64,000 bases of DNA from Mycteria americana (Eukaryota > Chordata > Aves > Ciconiiformes > Ciconiidae): contig NC_134367.1 in the NCBI RefSeq assembly GCF_035582795.1, forward strand, positions 106,626,062 through 106,690,061. Reading direction: 5' to 3'. Shown here one piece after another: positions 26,320 to 39,000 of the stretch (position 1 is the first letter of the stretch; every line of letters begins with the position of its first letter). The notes beneath the pieces were generated by a model. That model ran no database searches. It was not told where the DNA came from and worked only from the letters and a program-made list of their open reading frames with translations. Both the position numbers and the translations under genes were made by a program.

Positions 26320-29187
26320 TTTCTGTTTGGGTGAAAAAAAAATATGTTCCATCTTAGGGATGGCACTCAGCCTCCCATCTTTGTTATGGATATGAAAAAC
26401 AAATGTGCAAAAGAAATGCACCTGGCTCTATGCAGTTCTCTAAAATAAAAGATGCAGTGAAAGAGCTGTCACAAGTCTTACTGCAAGTATAAAAAAAACC
26501 AACTCTGGGCTTTTTCCTTTGCATGCTTCACATCTAATCAATTTACAATGTGACAGTATTCCTAGAAAACCTTCTTTCTCACTGTATAAAGGCCTGGTAT
26601 TCAAGCATTTTTGAGTGATAATTCAATAGGATTAAATTACACTCATGTGACAGCTCAACCTCACTAATGAGGTACATTTCAGTAAACTGTTGACAGAACT
26701 GTCTGGAAGGCTTCTTTAATTTACCAACATGTAACAACATGGGAAAAGCATTAGTCAACTAGATGAAGATGAATAAGCATTGGGGTCTGGGGGCATTTTA
26801 CATTAACACATGACAACCTAAAAGTGTTTTTGTCACTTCCTCTATTTAGCCCAAGGCAGTCACTGAATAACTGGTACCTGTTAGCATGATTGACTTACCA
26901 AAGCAACAGAAGGGATTATATTTACGAATGTCTGTATGGAAAACACGCCAGAGAAATGTCTTTCTTTTTTCTTAAAAGATGACAGTTGTTTTGTGGGAAG
27001 ATGTCTTACAGCTACAGCCAGGCTGAAAGAATTTTTCCATCTCTTCAAACAGCCTGCCAGAGTGCTACATCGATTATTTCATTTCAGAAGTTCTTTAAGA
27101 CTAGATTTTTTTTTAAGCTTGTTTAAAACATGTGATTCCATATAGCTGTTGACTAGCAATAGTATATACAACCTTTTACTAAGCAGAAAATGTAAGAGGA
27201 AGAGAGAAGGATGCAGAGACAGACCCTATGGCTTCCAGTAACACAAACCAACTCTTTATGTATATCAGTTTCTGCATATATACTGCCATCAGCATGCTTA
27301 AATAGAAGCTGAGGGATATTTAAGGAACTGATGGTGTCATTAAACAGGGAAACTAAAATGCATATGAAAGTGAAGACAAAGCAATGCCAGTAACTTCAGA
27401 TGTGCGGCTTCCTGTAGGTGTAAATTAGTGCCAGCAATTTTAAAGGTGTGATGAAAAGTCTCTTGCCTGATGCGCTCAACTGATGTATCTATCCACTGCA
27501 TTTTTAAAATTAGAGAAGTTAAATACTTGCAAATAGCTTAAGACTTAAGCAAAACAGGTTGCACCATGACTTCTGGGAAGTGGCCCACTGAAGGAAAAGC
27601 CGGTCTTTCTATTTAATCAGGTTTCATATTTAATAGGAGGGGGGGGAAAGGTATTTATTCTATTCCTTCTCAGTACCACCTAGTGCAATGCTCACGGTTC
27701 TGTGTGAGTTTACTTCCCTAAGAGGGGCTGTCTGCTTCAGAAGAATTAAAACATTCCCTGATGGAAGGGAGAAAAAAAAGACAAGTGAACCAGAACACAA
27801 GTTTTCCAATGTAGTGGAAACAAGATAAACATCCTAAAATAAGACTGTGGTTGGGGACTGAGGGGAAGCAGGAGATTTTGTAGGCTTACCAAAGGAGGAA
27901 AAATTGAAAGGCTAAATTCACTTGGATGGGAATCAGACCCCAAAACCACATAGCTGTCTGATTACATTGAATTTGAACAATGTGAAAAGAAGAGAAACAA
28001 AAGAGGTGTAAATTAATCTTGCCATCAGTAAAGCTGATGAGGTGAAGTGATAGATAACCCACTGAGTCTTTTAAAAGATCCATCTTTTCCCATTTGGATC
28101 TGTGCTCGTCTGCTGCTATCTGTGGGCTACCATCACCTTAATTTTTTCCATCTGTACTGGCTGTACTACCTGAAATCACCACTTCTTTCTCCTGTTCTAA
28201 TTCAAACAAGACAATCTCACCAGTGTAATCCTATTGTCTGTGATCACAAAATTAAAAATCTTAGTTTTAATACCAGTGAACAGCCCTCACCAGTCTCTTC
28301 AGCATTTCAGACCAGTAAATATGACTGATGAAAAGAAACAGGGCTACAGGGCAACACCTGGGGAGTAACGCAACTGCCATAGTCTCGTGCTCAGTGTCCC
28401 CCCTCTCACCTCCTCCCTGTCCCTTACACACCAACACCCCCAGCTCTGTACAACAGCAGATCCACAGAACAGCACAGACACAATATTAAGGACACCCTGA
28501 GTGCAGAGTAAGCTACATTCTGGTCCCTTCACACCTATTACGCACAACTTCCTATGAGAATAAAAATACTGAAGGGCTGGTGCTAGCAGGCGCTTTCTGC
28601 AAACCTCTCTGTTCTCCTCCATCAGCTCTCCTTTCTCACCTCCCCCTGCAACTCTTCCCTCTGTACGGCTGCAGTGTTGGTGCTTTGTATGGGCTGCGCT
28701 CTCCTTTATAGCAAGTAATGGGAAGCCAAGAACTTTGACCGCATTTGTAAAACTGTTTTGAAAATGTATAGAGAAACGTCCCAAATGACATATATCCAGA
28801 AGGAGGAACAGGGGAGGGGAAAGGCGATTGTCATCTACAGAAAGGCTCATTTAAAATTGTTTCTGAAGACCCTTGCACCTTGTAATCCCAGTGATGGCTG
28901 ACTGAAAGCACTGATGCCACAAAAATGGAGTAGAAAAATAGATGCATGCTGTGCCGATAATGTATCTTTTTTAACAGTTTGAGTCTCTGGGGCTAAAAAG
29001 GGCTGGTGCATGACTTTGCCTCTCTTCCTTTTTTTCCTCAGATGTAAGTGCATTTATTATGCAGCAGGCTGAAACCTCTTCGTCACAAAAGTTAACTTTT
29101 TTCCATTGAGTTTTACTATTTACTAGAAGGGGGAATTATTTATACAGCCTTCATTACTGCAGCACCAGAGTAGCTCACAGTCCTGGT

Positions 29188-29352
29188 GCATTCATCCTCA
29201 CAGAATTATTTGAAGGAAGGATAAAACTCTTATCTACATTTTGTATACAGCAGGACTTGAGCTTAGAAGCTGACGCGTTCAAACTCAGTGACTTGCCCAA
29301 CGGTACGTGAACTTCTCTGCCACAATAAGGCCCTGAACTTGGGTCACCCAAG
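29188..29352 (-). repeat. MIR-like ancient SINE fragment, antisense
   Basis: Read on the + strand, this follows the reverse complement of the MIR consensus in order: a CATCCTCACA block, GGAAGGATAAAACTCTTATC, CATTTTGTATACAG, a GTGACTTGCCCAA block, CTCTGCCACA, and CCTGAACTTGGGTC. The order and spacing fit from recalled consensus, with many substitutions and short gaps, so the copy is old. MIR/CORE-SINE relics are known at low density in birds. A related amniote CORE-SINE is the alternative. Confidence 0.65.
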
Positions 29353-30445
29353 TTTGTCTATATGGAAAAATCAGCAATTGAAAGAGCTTTCTTTTCAGAC
29401 AAACACGCTTCTGAAAGCACATAATTCCCTTTGTAATTGGTTCTCAGGTCTACCAAATGTCTGCAGCTGCCAGATGACACCTTGAATAATCCTCAGGATG
29501 ATATGATCAGGCATATTAATAAGTCTATTGATGGCTTTAAGTTTTTTTTCCTGTTCTGCTATTTTATTATTAATAGTTTCTAACTACGGTGTAATCACTA
29601 AGTGAGACTGAAAAGGTTGGCATGCAACAGCTAGCCAGGAAAGGGCTAAGAGCCCTAGCATCCAAAATACCAACAGGAGTAATTTGTCTAGCCTGTTGAA
29701 AACACAGGGGTTTGGTTAAGTATTTTAAAAGAAGTGACATTTCCTAACGAGTCACAAGCTTCCCAATATGTCTGATCTATTCTACTTTGAATCACGAAGT
29801 ATTTGCAAATTTAAGAAAAACATCAAGGGCAGGATTGTATCCTTAGGAATAATTTCTGCTGGTTTCCAGGGGAAACAGTCAGGAATCTTGCAATATTTTT
29901 CCTGCCCATGAATACGTGGCCATTCATGGAAACCAGAACTACATTTGTAAGGAAAAGTTCTCTTCCACAGACCAGAGTTCACAGGTTTCCTCCCTTTTCC
30001 TTTTCACCAAAAATACTTGGAACAAGTAGGATTTAAAGAACCAATCTGGTCTTATATCTAATGAAAAGCAGCTTTTTTTCATTTTCATTTCATGCATTGC
30101 CAGAAAGATATAAAAAGGAGGGAAAGTCAAGACACTGACTGCATGCTTATTTACTTCTGGATGACACAAGGCAACTTCAGAGCATCCATGAACCTGAACC
30201 ACTTCTCTTCCTTAATGAGACAGCATCTAGGAACATCCATGGAGTATGAACTATACCATGTCTTTCTCACATATCAGGACTTTCTCAGGCGCAAAAAATG
30301 ATGCTGGGGAAGTGACTGTAGCTGAATGACCACAAAGGCCTAATCTATCCAGGCTCTGTGAGTACATCATAGCCATCCAGCAGTAAATTCACCAGCGGGT
30401 TAAATTTATACTCCTCTGGCACATCAACAGAATGACTAAATTCAT

Positions 30446-30510
30446 ACTCAGTACTATTATCCTTTCTCTACAGGTAAAGAAACTGGTCAGTGCAGAACCT
30501 GAAGCAGGAC
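30446..30510 (-). repeat. Possible MIR-like fragment
   Basis: ACTATTATCC, then CTCTACAGGTAAAGAAACTG, resembles the antisense MIR core (tactattatcc, ttttacagatgaggaaactg). Only this core is convincing. Confidence 0.35.
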
Positions 30511-31839
30511 ACTGGAACGCCAGAAAAATCACAGATTTTGAGCGCTTCTTCCCCAACACCACCAACACACACACAGCCTTGGCTTGCTGCTAATGCTCAG
30601 CCTCTCCAGCACCCTCAGCAAAGTCCACAGGGCACAAAGAGTGGAGCTCAGCAGCCTCCCTTGCACCATCCCGTAAGTGAAGGACAGCAATGGCATCACA
30701 TCTTCCTGACAGCGCTATTGTGCAATTCCAGAGCTGGATCTTGGGGCTATTTTCTCTGTGTTGAAACATCCACACGTTATTAATTTACTATATGGCCATC
30801 ACTGTCCTGATTCTTTTGTTCAGTGAAGAGTCCCCTAAGTCACTGTCTTTTTTTATAAGACTGTGACGCAAGTACTTTACCAGTGGCGGTGCCTTCGGGT
30901 AGCGATATCTGCAAAAATTGCACTTTCCCAGGTGGTAGAGGCAACCATCAGAAATGGAAGTCAGCTCCGTCCTCTCTACTGTTTGGCTCCAGTTCCCTGA
31001 ACACAAGTCCCATTCTTACCTCTGTTGACTGAGGGTAACCTCTTGGGCGGAGGTGCCGAGCTGAGCTGGAGATGCATCACTTGCCCACAAGGCAGCTGCC
31101 CGCCAGTGTGGCTCCTGCAGGCAGGTGTGGGCCTGATCACCTGCAGAGCCATGACCGTAGGTAACACCCATGTGAAGGCATCTCACAGCTAATGCAAGCA
31201 CCTAAACAAAAGCAACCAGCTGCTTCCTTGGCATCCTCCTTGGGAAATGGCTCAGGTCCTAACCTGTCCTTCAAAACATGTCCTTATTCACATTTGTGCA
31301 GCACCTAACACAAGACAGACAAGAGGCACCATCCCAGAATAAACTGTGATTGTCCTAACAAGTACAGCACCTACCCTGAAAAATCTAAATTGCTTGCTTG
31401 CAATATATGGCCTTGACTTGCCCCGAGAAAGTAGTTGGGTGGGCAGAGCAAGGATATCGTGCTTCATCTTTCAGCTCAGGGAGAAAAGTGTACCCTAAGC
31501 TGCTATTACTCTGCTCCTCCAGCTCGGAGCCCTGACAATTCCAGGTCTGCTGCCCTTATCTGCTACACGATCTGCCAGCCAAAAGATGACACACATGCCT
31601 TGTTATGACAAATTGCTTAATTACAAGTTTGGCAATATGTAATACTTTGTATTTGCTATTATCGCCAAAGCAGAAGAAACCGAAAAAACCATCCATTACC
31701 CTGAGAAAAAAGTCTACTGTTACCATAAATTTCTGATAAAGAAATGAAGTAGGTTCAAGTTTAATCACACCAGCAGTAAATCAAATATCAAATTTAAAAC
31801 AACGAATTACAAAGAGCCTCCTCGCAGTCACTTAGCACT

Positions 31840-32690
31840 GATAAATTAGTAATGTAATATTAAATTATTCATATCTTTTTTTTTCCTTAGGACTATAATG
31901 ATATACTGTACACAGCACTGATAATTTACTTAGGCTGAGTCCATTCATTTAATTATGCTGCTAAACTTGGTAGGCCAATTGGTCATCATGAGAGTTTCCA
32001 GGCAAGCTAATCACAAATATATAGAACATGTCCCTTATTGTCCCCAGCGGCTAAGTGCTAAAATGCTATTTAGTGCTCAGAAGGTTAATGTCCTGCTTAT
32101 GTAAATTGTCCAATTTAACATTCAGCAGCAGTATCATAAATTCTGGCTCCAGGATTTCATTAAACGTATGTTCAAACTAGTTGACCTTAAAGGTTAACAA
32201 GCACAAGTTAAACAGGACAATTATTTAACTCACTTCTTATCAAGAGACTGAAGCGCTCTAGCCATTTAATAGTTATGCATACTTCACAATTAGAATTCTT
32301 AAAAGGTCTCTGATAAAGCGGCAGGTCATGAATTTTCATAAGGATGTCAGATAATAACTATTTATCTGCACTTGTTTTTCTTTCTTATAAACTTAAACTT
32401 TGATCTTAACATTCAATTAGAAATGATTCCACAGAGAAAGACTAGGTGACTCAAGGAGCTTGTCTTCACATTAATTTGAATCTAAATTAAGCTTTAAAAA
32501 CATTGCATCCATATTGTCTCCTACAGAAATTAATTCAGAAGTTAGCGACCTATTCTTCATGCAATAAAAACACTTCAGCCTTTCAGCATTAGCCGATCGA
32601 AAAAACACTGAATGCCAAATTATACATCATGAAATAATTTGCATTATACACAATCAACTTGCCTCTTAATATGTTAAGCAAAAGATGAAG
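31840..32690. promoter_or_regulatory. Candidate conserved non-coding element
   Basis: About 850 bases are AT-rich and free of homopolymers over 9 and of tandem repeats. They are dense in homeodomain-type TAAT/ATTA cores and contain GGTTAAC and CAATTA-type motifs. Stop codons are frequent in all frames. Such texture is typical of deeply conserved enhancers. No comparison was possible, so conservation is a guess. Confidence 0.35.
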
Positions 32691-34270
32691 ACAGACTAGC
32701 CGAGACCATTTCTTTTTAACACTGCTCTGTTTCTCACACAGCCTCTTTTCCTGAGGCTTTTGTGAATTATGAACAGCAGCAGCTCCCGAAAGTGGCTGCC
32801 ACAGCCACAGCTACCTATGGCAGCAGTGATGCATTGAGAGCAGCCCCTCTGCTGACATTTCAAATCCCAGACTCACAACTTCTAAATGCAATAGGATCAA
32901 GTCGTAGCTTCAGGGATACATTAAAACAGTAAACATACACAAGAAATCTCAGGAGCTGACAGTAACTATATTCCAAGGAAGTCATAAGAAATATTTTTTT
33001 TTCCCAAGCTCAGCTGTATGAGGTGATTTTATTTTCAGGTAAAATAGCTACTACAAGCAGTTTATATTTATAAATCAAGCAAATCCCACAGTATCTTAGA
33101 CACAGGAAAAAAAAAAGGGGAGAGAAATCAAGTTGTTATCTGAGAGAGAAAAAGTCTTTTCCTTTTTGAATATGATTATGCTTTCACCCAGCTCATAATA
33201 CGAGGATTTTTTTAATGCAAAATTTTATTCCTGAAGTTGTCTCTTGCAAAATAGGACCAAAGGACACTTTGGAGCTAGGGCCTAATTTTTTCAGTAATAC
33301 CTAAAACAAATGCAGGTCAGTTAGAGTAAGTCCATGAAGATGGGAAGGTGACTGCACATTTTTCAGTATTTTATTTTAAAAGTTTTCTATCCTAAGAGGG
33401 ATCCTAACACTACACATTTTGGCAGTGAGAACAAATACTCAAGAATAAAGTTATACCACGTAAGCCTCAAGAGGAAGGGACTAAGACTCTGTAAGAGCTG
33501 CTACTTGCAGTACCTTTAAACAGCCCGTGGAAGTATGATACATTCTAATTTCGTGAAATTAGCAGATTACTTTGGTTTGGTTCACCGGAGTTTTGTTTCT
33601 AAAAGCATTGTAATTTAATGATGGCAAAGCAGTAGATGATGAATACTTATTCCTCTTTCCAAAGGTTACTGAAAACCTTGAAGAAAGAAAAGAATTCTCC
33701 AGCATCCTGAATATGACAGCATTTTATGGCCTCATGTGTGGCTCCTTTTCTAAACTTCATCTTTTGAATTCTGGCTTCAAATTCTTCCTGAAAGAGGACA
33801 TAAATAAAGCTGAATGGCTAATGGACTAAAAACACTTATGATCAGGTTTCCATAATGAACATTATTAACGGCTTCCTTTGCACATGCACTAACATATAGT
33901 GCAATACTCATTTCTAAAGTAAGATTTAGAGCCCTATTTGCAATAAAAAGCTAACAGATGCAAATAAAAAATGAGACATTCCATTACATAGCTACACGCA
34001 ATGGATTTCTATTAAGGATAAACAGAAACATTTTCTTCTAAAGGCAGAAGGAGCTTCCATAGAGCTTCATTAGAAACTCACACATGTCTCTGGGAACCAC
34101 ATTCATCTTCTCAGACAGACTTGGGTATGTTTCTTTTCTTGCCATCAACAGTACTAAAAACCTTGGGTCTGCTTTTTAGTAGTAATACACACACACATCC
34201 TACTTTGACTCTTCCTAGAATTGTGAATCTTCACACCTGAAAAATCAGATTCAGAGATTAAAGGTTATCT

Positions 34271-34345
34271 AAAGAAACCCCAAACAAAACAAAAACAAAC
34301 CCCCAAACCCAAAAGACCCAAACAAACAAAAAAGCACAACAAAAA
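34271..34345. repeat. A-rich/C low-complexity tract
   Basis: AAAC, CCCAAA and ACAAAC units run for about 75 bases just upstream of the L3-like fragment. Similar tracts are at 5051-5089, 24013-24048 and 63489-63512. Confidence 0.75.
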
Positions 34346-34454
34346 TGAGCGTATATCCCTCTGCCAGGCTGCTAATCTTTCCCTATTTTTCCCCTTTTTT
34401 CTTAAGGGGCACTACTGAGAGATTTAAACCTAGAAATGAAGATACGTCACCTGA

Positions 34455-34552
34455 AAAACTATTCTCTATACAAAACGCAGCAGCCTGCTTATTGATTGAT
34501 ATAGCTCATCATAAACCCTCTACTCTGGCTCTTCACAAACCCCAGGCTAGCT
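34455..34552 (+). repeat. L3/CR1-like LINE fragment (end of reverse-transcriptase ORF)
   Basis: On the + strand this reads CTATACAAAACGCAGCAGCC, then AGCTCATCATAAACCCTC and GGCTCTTCACAAACCCC. That follows the 3' end of the ORF2 region of CR1/L3-type LINEs, where the protein reads roughly SIQNAAA..L and the DNA goes on to a TTCACTGGCTCCC block. Translation gives SIQNAAACLL. The copy is short, degenerate and surely non-functional. The subfamily is uncertain. Confidence 0.45.
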
Positions 34553-35521
34553 AAATGTTTTTGTCTGAATATTGAGAGCCAAGTTGTTTTTCCTGCTGCC
34601 ACCACAGTACCCCCTGGCAGCCGCACTCCTGCAGAGCAAATGACCATCCTGCCAGCATGGGGAGGCTGGCTTGGGCAGGAGGCTGAACACCCTCACGAGC
34701 CTGATTTACTCAACAGGACTTGCTCTCAAAGCAAAACCAAGAACAACTATGGAACTGACTGCTTTCAGAATTAAAAGTAAAGCTTATTTCCGTGACTTTG
34801 CATTCTTTTAGTAATTTCTTTAGATCCCTTCCTAACATCCAAATTCACTGCAGCAAAAAAAGCAAACAACACTAAATCAAGCAATTCAGCTCCCCTATAG
34901 GTTAGATGAAGGCCTATAATGTTACTCTTTTCTCAAATACTTACTAAATAATGTGGTGATGAGGCTCAAATGAAACCTTAGGCAAACCATCAAAGACCCC
35001 TCAACTCTGAAGCTGAAGGTTTTATAGGAGGCCAGTGTCCTCACCATATCAGTGTGCTTTGTGCGGTGGCTGCTGCCCAGAGACACTTGCACCGTTGGGC
35101 TGGTTGGTTGTCTCCAAAGAGCGTGACGGTAGCCAAGCCCATCCTATAAAATATGGACTTGAGAAAAAGCAAAGGAGCCCCGAGCACAGTTTGCTCTGAA
35201 ACGTGACAAATAGCTACACAGGTGCAGCCAAGCCTCTTGTTCCAGTCAGTAACTTCATTTACAGGAAAATTGCCCAGTGAATTCAGGGAGTGCATTTGCA
35301 ATAATCATTTCTGTTGGGGCTGGAGAAGAAAGAAAGTGATTCAAGTTTAGTTAATGCTAGTATTCAGATGAAAGCTGAAAGAGTAATTTTACCATAACAG
35401 GTTTGTCCATTACTAATGCCACCATCAAGGTAAATGCATTACTAGAGGTTTATAGGAAAGAAAATGAATGTGACACTCATTAGTAGTTACAGTTTTGCAT
35501 AAGGAATAAAAATATGGTATG

Positions 35522-35590
35522 AAATTCTGCTTTCCCTGAACATAGTGGGAGATCTGCTACTGACTTCAGGGGAAGGAGAAATTTATCCAC
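35522..35590. repeat. Ancient amniote dispersed-repeat relic (TGACTTCA..GG type)
   Basis: GAAATTCTGCTTTCCCTGAA is followed by CTACTGACTTCAGGGGAAGG. This resembles the widespread, old amniote repeat sequence containing an 'aattctgct ... actgacttcaatgggag' pattern. Related short matches occur at 13404-13422, 16332-16350, 22891-22905 and 26063-26089. Family not assigned. Confidence 0.35.
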
Positions 35591-35984
35591 TTGGTTTTTT
35601 TATTAAAGATGAAAGCCTCCTAAAACACTTTGAAAAATAATCCCAGTGTTACCTGGGAAAGCATCTGTTGCAAGAACACAGAGAGAAAAAAACTTGATGA
35701 AGACAGATTGGATGATTAATCTCTCCAGCACCCATCTTAATAGTATGTGCTTCTTGCTTGATAAAGCCACCTCTTCCTTCCACCTTTACTTCTCCATCTC
35801 TAAACATATGTAACACACTTCTCACTGGAGAGTTTAAGTCCCTCTAAATATGTTCCAGGCATGGTAAGACTCTTGATAGATCTCACCTTATTTAAAAGAG
35901 TCTTTACTAGGGTTGTTAGCCAAGTTCTCATTCAGCTGAAGGAGTATTAGCTGGATTCACTGATTTGTAGATGATCTCCACTGT

Positions 35985-36013
35985 GAGGAGGAGGGAGTGG
36001 AGGAGGAGGAGGA
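35985..36013 (+). repeat. GGA-rich purine tract
   Basis: An interrupted (GGA)n run of about 29 purines, broken by one T, lies in AT-rich intergenic DNA. It is a possible triplex- or quadruplex-prone sequence. Confidence 0.7.
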
Positions 36014-39000
36014 ATTGATTTTTAGAAATAAATTACTTTGCAGCAATACATCTGAATGCAAAGTTCAGTTCCCTGTGTTTAAAGTGTTCTTGTGACCTTA
36101 CTACTAGCAAAGTTCAGGTTCTTAAAAACTAACCATTACTTGAAAATCTGAGAGTATGATAGGAGACCAGTTGTAAACCAATTCCCATTGCGCTTCAGCT
36201 GTCAGGAGAAAAAAAAAAAAAAAACATAATCATTTTACAGAAGATTTGCTGATATGAGAATCATGGCTTTTCATCAGCACTCAGGCGCAAGTAGCACATC
36301 CCAGTTACAGCTCATGTGCCCACAACATCATGTATTGAGGCTTCATCAAGGTAATTACGCAGATGCTTAGTAAGCACGTTTCAAGCTCACAAGTACTTGT
36401 GCAGAGGTTTCGTGTGCTACGAGTTCACAGGTATATGAGAGCCTTTCTGAACAGGGATTTAGAAGCCTTCTGAAGTAAGATTTTTTTTTTTTTTACTGTT
36501 TGGAATAGGATAACTTATGCAATCAGTTGCTATTGAATGTAGGTGTATCAAAATCTGATATTAAATAAAGTGTAAAAATAGATGCAGTTGCTGATCTTGT
36601 GCAAACAAGTTTGAAAGTAAAGGTCAAGTCCACCTAAAAACCAGAACTTCCTTGTCTTACAGTTAAATAAAATATATTATGGAAATTTTAAGCTAGTTTA
36701 GCGGGAAATCTTTCTTTAAACTCTTACAACATTGTACAAGGGTATTATCTCACCCTCCTCAATTATCTCAATACAGTTTTTGCTTTGTAGCTACAATACT
36801 GTTCTTGGCTAACCCTTCTGCATTTCTATTTTATAATGACTTTTATGGCTGATGTGAAATCACTCCAGTGAGGCTTCACCTGGTTTTGTGAAGATCGTCA
36901 TAATCATTAACAAAGTAGATTCAGGAAGATTTTACAATTTGAGATAATAATTAGGCATAATTTTAAAAGATTCAGTTAACAAATAGATAAACCTTTTAAA
37001 TAAAAATGTATATAAAGTTCCCTGAGACTATTCTGTAGTAATAAATTACTCTTCTTTTAATTAATCACCGTAAATAATTATATTTTTCTGCAGTTTGTTG
37101 CTTTATAACTGGTGAGACAGTCACACTGTCAGAATTTACAGGAACTGTCCCTGCACAACCCTCAGTGCATACAAGCTAAGTCGCTATTCTGGCACTTTTG
37201 TCACAATTGGAGGCTTTTATTATGATTTGGGTATTAAACATTTGGATTATCTTCTACTACAGACAGGCTCAAGCCACAGTCTCTTCCATGATTTCCAGAG
37301 AGCGGGAGACAACTTTCTAAGCTTACCTAACCTTTTCTGCTCTTTCATATTTCCAAGTTTGTTTTTCTTCTCTTTTCTAACCATTACTGACAATTCTTTA
37401 AAATTATCAGATATGATGAATATGGCTGACAATAATTTAAGTGAAAAAAATAAACCTCCAAATCCTTAAAGATTTGGATAATAGATTAATTGACTGTTTT
37501 GTTCTACAACCTGCCCTCCTCGACAAGTCCTTAAACATTTAAAATGTACTCAGGACATAAAAACACATTTTTGGGGACATGCTCTTTTTCTCATTTGCTC
37601 ATTGTAACTCCAGCTAACTCCTGTGCTTCAGATATTGATAAAATGGAGAAAATCTGACATGAATTCCTAAAATTCCAGTTACTAGTTCATGTTTAGAACT
37701 TGATTATGTCAGGTAATATATCACTACTTGTGGGATAACACTATCATAATTCATTCCTGTGAAATATAGGAATAAGAATGGTTATTGAGCCTGAATGAAT
37801 GAATGGAATTAGTGAAGAAGAAACAAAGAGGAATTTAAGATTTAGCTACCAGGTACATTAAGCCGTTTTATCTCTCTTTCATTTTCTCATATTGATGCAT
37901 GAGAAAATAATAATTACTCTTCAATATGCCATATAAACTTACATACTTCTTAAACCAGGGAGCTGTATTTCAAATGGCACTGTGGTATTGGTTGAGAGCT
38001 AATATATAATAATCAAGAACTACATGCAGAATAAATTGTGTCAAATAATAGCGATAGTTGCAAACTCAAGCACTTTAAAGTTGGGAAAACACACATTTAA
38101 GATTAACCAGGATTACTCCAGGCATATGCAATGTGATAACCTGCCACATTCAATGGGCAAGGTTTCACAACTTCTTTTTAGCATCATTTTTCAGTCCATG
38201 ACTCTGGTTCTGAGCCTCAAAACCAAACCACTTTTTTTATGTACACGAGAGTTCTTCTTGCCTTTTCTATGGTTTTCATTGCTTAGGCAGCTAACAGTTG
38301 CACAAGTATTCAGCTAAGTCTAAAAACATGCATTTATGTTCACAAATACAAGCATAAAGGTTTGAAAATGTTGTATTTACCCCTCTGTATCTCCCTCCTA
38401 AAAACATTAAGATTTACTTCACTGGTGGTTGTGAGGCTCAGGGGCCAAATGAATACCCACGTAAAGAAATAGGAAGTTTCCACTTGACCTTGCTGGGAGC
38501 TGGACTAGAACTTTCATGAGGCAAAACATTTGCAGAGAACCAGGTAGTATTTCATTATGATTTATTAAATGTCAGTTTATATGAGTTTTATTGAATACAA
38601 GATTAGAGCAGTAGTTATTATATGACAACACAGTATTCTGTGATTTACTTATGAACTGCTCTTCTTTCTTCATCTGCAAATACCCTGCAGAGTCGGGGGG
38701 AAAACATGGCATCAGCTAAACCAAAGAAACGGAAATGAGAATAAGCATGTTTAAATCTTGGGACACTGGAGAGCTTTATCATGCCCATCTTCTATCTGGT
38801 GTTATTGCTCTCTTTTAGTGAGGGAATCAGGCTGTGAATCTGAGCTACAAAAGTGGCAAAGATTTTGAACTTTATTATACTGGCTTGGAATTCAGCCTTC
38901 ATTGGAACCAAAAGGGCAATTGTTCGGGGGATTTGTGTGAGTCAAGGCCATTTGTTCACAAAGTGAACAGGAAGAGAGCGGTAGCAGCCATAGGGGAAAG

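Larger units (their letters stand above)
18760..31840. other. Intergenic DNA, no gene seen
   Basis: This holds the GC-rich patch at 19,800-20,230, the 17-base tandem at 20.74 kb, small direct repeats at 22.6 and 23.6 kb, and MIR-like relics at 29.2 and 30.45 kb. Frames of 154-168 codons on the - strand (19824-20324, 25294-25758, 28344-28850) show no recognisable domains or exon signals. Confidence 0.55.

Noticed and set aside
28344..28850. 168-codon open frame on the - strand
   Set aside because: Cysteine- and arginine-rich without domain pattern; probably chance. A search against proteins would settle it.
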